Assembly (NCBI RefSeq): GCF_016808095.1
Contig: NC_068972.1
Location: 5,593,001-5,657,000, forward strand
DNA from: Vigna angularis
Lineage: Eukaryota; Streptophyta; Magnoliopsida; Fabales; Fabaceae
Reading direction: 5' to 3'
Length of the DNA: 64,000 nt
This document shows positions 61,415 through 64,000 of this stretch, piece after piece. The notes beneath the pieces were generated by a model. It had not been told where the DNA came from. It did no database searches and saw only the letters and a program-made list of their open reading frames with translations. A program made the position numbers and the translations under genes. Positions within the stretch are counted from its first letter, which is position 1. Each line of letters opens with the position of its first letter.

Positions 61415-64000
61415 TGTAACATCCCAAAAATACAGTAAACACCATATAATAGAATTGATTACATTTAACAGTAAAACAGTGCAGTCTTTACATAAAGATG
61501 CGAGGTTCAAAAAGTCGAACGGCATAAAGTACAAAATTTAATATAGCCAGCGGTAATCCAAGGTTCTAATACTAACGGTTACACAAACAGCAACTGAACT
61601 TTCAAAGGCTAAACAGAAACTAAGACTACCACCTGTCGAGCACTCTAGGGCTCGACCTTAACCTCTACTTCAACCAGATTGGCGTCCTCCAAATTTTCTT
61701 CTTCCAGTAATTCTTCAAGTGGCGCCTCACCATCTGCTCACATCCTCACGGATGATCATTGCATTGACAAGACGGACGTACATAACCAGTAGACAACACA
61801 AGGAAATTGCAAGGGTAAGCTTAGGTAATTTAATTCATACAACCAACATACTTTAACATATGCAATCAATCATACAATTCATACGGCAATATATATCTAT
61901 ATATCCAAGCGTATAATAACTCATTCAAACTCTCACAATTAACGACCGTCCGGACTGTATGAATCCATGTAACCGCAGGCGTCCTTGCACCCGAGTGGTG
62001 TAGTAACTGTATTATACTCGACAGCTGCCACTCGAGGTTAGTCCGTTTCTTACGTCGCCCATGTTAACTTATGGACTAAGGACCTCCTGCCATTCCCACA
62101 CATGACTACCCCCTTCTATGTGAAGATGAGTATCACGGAATATCAGGATGGACCAGCCATCAGCGATTTTACCATGGTCATACTTACATAACTTATCACA
62201 TTTAGATCATGGAGACGTTCCTCCTTGGAACACTCGTACGAATTTCACAAACATTTATTCATCTCATATAATGTTCATCATTCCAAAATAAAGTAATACC
62301 GACTACCAGATAGATGAACGACCTATATTAACACGGTACTCGACACTGTCGGTCGACACAGATGGATGATCTGTTTTACCAAGGGTGCTCGACACTGTTG
62401 GTCGACACAAATGAAGGATATGTATTACAAAGATGCTCGACGCTGTTGATCGACACAGATGGATGATCTGTATTACAAGGATGTTCGACACTGTCGGTCG
62501 ACTCAGATGGATGATCTGTTTTACAAGGATGCTCGACACTATTGGTCGACACAGATAAAAGATCTGTATTATCAAGGACGCTCGACACTATTGGTCGACA
62601 CAGATGAAAGATCTGTATTATCAAGGACGCTCGACACTATTGGTCGACACAGATGAAAGATCTGTATTATCAATGACGCTCGACACTATTGGTCGACAAA
62701 GATGAAAGATCTGTATTATCAATGACGCTCGACACTGTTGGTCGACACAGATGAAGGATCTACATTATCAAGGACGCTCGACACTGTCGGTCGACACAGA
62801 TGAAGGATCTGTATTATCAAGGATTTTTCCAGAAAAGAGTAAGAGCGCTTGGTGTAAGACCGAGCACTACCCAATACGATTACTATGTATAAGATCGACA
62901 CTGTTCATTATGAGCTCTAAGTAAAAGACCTACATAACTCATGCTCGACCAGAATCCTTCCCAAATGAAAGTATTCCAATTCAAAGAAGTTTACTGGAAC
63001 ACCAAACGGTCGAGAACCGTTTAATGTCGGACATACGTTATCATAGGGAAGTTGATATTCAAGTTTCACTTACGTTCATTGCTTCTAAGCATGTATATTT
63101 CATATTCACACGTATCACCCATATCATACATTTCAACCAACATATATCATGTTCATGCAGTACAGCAACGTTCGATCATGCATACTCAACCAATATACAC
63201 CTCATACTTATGATCATATACCAACAATCAAATAACACAGTTCATACTTCATGCGACACACGTAATGTTCATACAGTACAAGACAAACATAAGAATTAAA
63301 TTTAATAAGCTTCCCTTACCTGGATAGCAGTGTACGCCCAAAATGCAAGGGTTTAGTTCGACCTCTAACAGCGTTCTACCCTCAGGTTTCACTCAACAAC
63401 TTTCACTTAATCTAAAACACCAGAAATCAGAAACAACTCAAACCTGTAACCCGTGCATGCAACCAGAACTTGGGTTCGCATGAAACTAAATGGTCGAATG
63501 GTTAGAGACGAGAACTTACCAGCTCAGATCCCAATTCTGTTTGGTCCAGAATGACGCTCACGTCTCAGGGAACGTTTCTACGGTTCAGAAACATGATCGG
63601 AGAAGAAGGTGATGAGTTACAGTAGAGAGAAGGTGAACTGGTTCTAAAGAGAAGGTAGAGAAGAAGAAAAGTCAGAGTTTTGGTAAGGAAGAAAGTGAAT
63701 GCAGATATTAGAGTAGACTTTTCTAAGATTCAATTTCTGCTCCACAGTCGAGGACGAACGTCCCCTCTTCAGCCGACACCTATTTTCCACTAACTGGTTT
63801 CTGACTTCCCTCGGCATGACACCTGGCGTCCGTTGTTGAAGTGTCGCGTTCTCAAAGTAACACGCAAACTGCACTGCGCTCCTTACTCCAGACTCCATGC
63901 AGCATGACACCTGGCGTCCGTAGGTGAAGTGTCACGCTCTGCGGTTGCCACGTACGTTGTTGAGGTGTCTCGTTCTCCAGCTGCCACGCGTACTCCAGCG
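61415..64000 (-). mobile_element. LTR-like repeat, inverted second copy
   Basis: Starts TGTAACATCCC at 61415, the reverse complement of the left copy's end, and runs to the window edge. It carries the same landmarks in reverse order: GACCGTCCGGACTGTATGAA near 61945, the 49-bp array at 62330-62830, the AACGGTCGAG block near 63006, and the CCTGGCGTCCG motifs at 63822-63920. The last bases correspond to about position 29 of the left copy. No retroelement protein is visible. Confidence 0.75.
62330..62830 (-). repeat. 49-bp minisatellite array in the second LTR-like copy
   Basis: About ten units of 49 bp (one or two are 48) carrying CTCGACACTATTGGTCGACA and AGATCTGTATTATCAAGGA. They are homologous to the left array when reversed (shared CTGTGTCGACC core) but with different unit-specific bases. 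Confidence 0.95.

Noticed and set aside
62303..62656. Repetitive ORFs (for example ...HLCRPTVSSIL...) at 62.3-62.65 kb
   Set aside because: Translations of the 49-bp minisatellite; no independent evidence for a protein.

Overview
The window is nuclear DNA of a dicot plant, most likely a legume of the Phaseoleae (bean, cowpea, mung or soybean group). It is AT-rich with long non-coding stretches, and its genes have many short GT-AG introns. The protein-coding genes are plainly plant genes. Miniature transposons, a TRIM-like retroelement and a large LTR-type repeat fill the gaps. The tribe is inferred from the look of the repeats and proteins, not from a search.

Layout: 1-2702 is the 3' part of a large LTR-like repeat carrying a 49-bp minisatellite. 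5910-9122 (+) is a five-exon plastid ATP sulfurylase with a miR395 target site. 11288-13781 (-) is Mediator subunit MED31. 15151-16103 (+) is a small two-exon protein with PFxWExxPG motifs. 18131-25206 (-) is a 27-exon ERECTA-LIKE (ERL1/ERL2-type) receptor kinase. 25.2-43 kb has no recognisable gene. It holds PIF/Harbinger-like and hAT-like non-autonomous elements with visible target-site duplications, a TRIM-like LTR with primer-binding site, microsatellites, and a long hairpin that could be a miRNA precursor. 43158-48016 (-) is the CHORD-domain immune co-chaperone RAR1. 48-55 kb is repeat-rich and has a fold-back element, a second hAT-like element and a decayed coding fragment. 55857-57317 (+) is an intronless GT47 (exostosin-family) xyloglucan galactosyltransferase-like gene. 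58-61 kb holds tandem and degenerate repeats and what may be the 5' end of a broken gene. 61415-64000 is a second, inverted copy of the LTR-like repeat seen at the left edge.

The genes do not form a pathway. They are independent housekeeping, signalling, immunity and cell-wall genes. All exon models were built by hand from reading frame, splice sites and remembered family sequence; each keeps frame through every junction. No unknown multi-gene system is evident. The most interesting signals are the inverted LTR pair bracketing the gene island with separately homogenised minisatellites, the hairpin near 39.8 kb, a piece of ATP sulfurylase exon 5 duplicated in the neighbouring intron, and a Harbinger-like insertion splitting an older tandem duplication.
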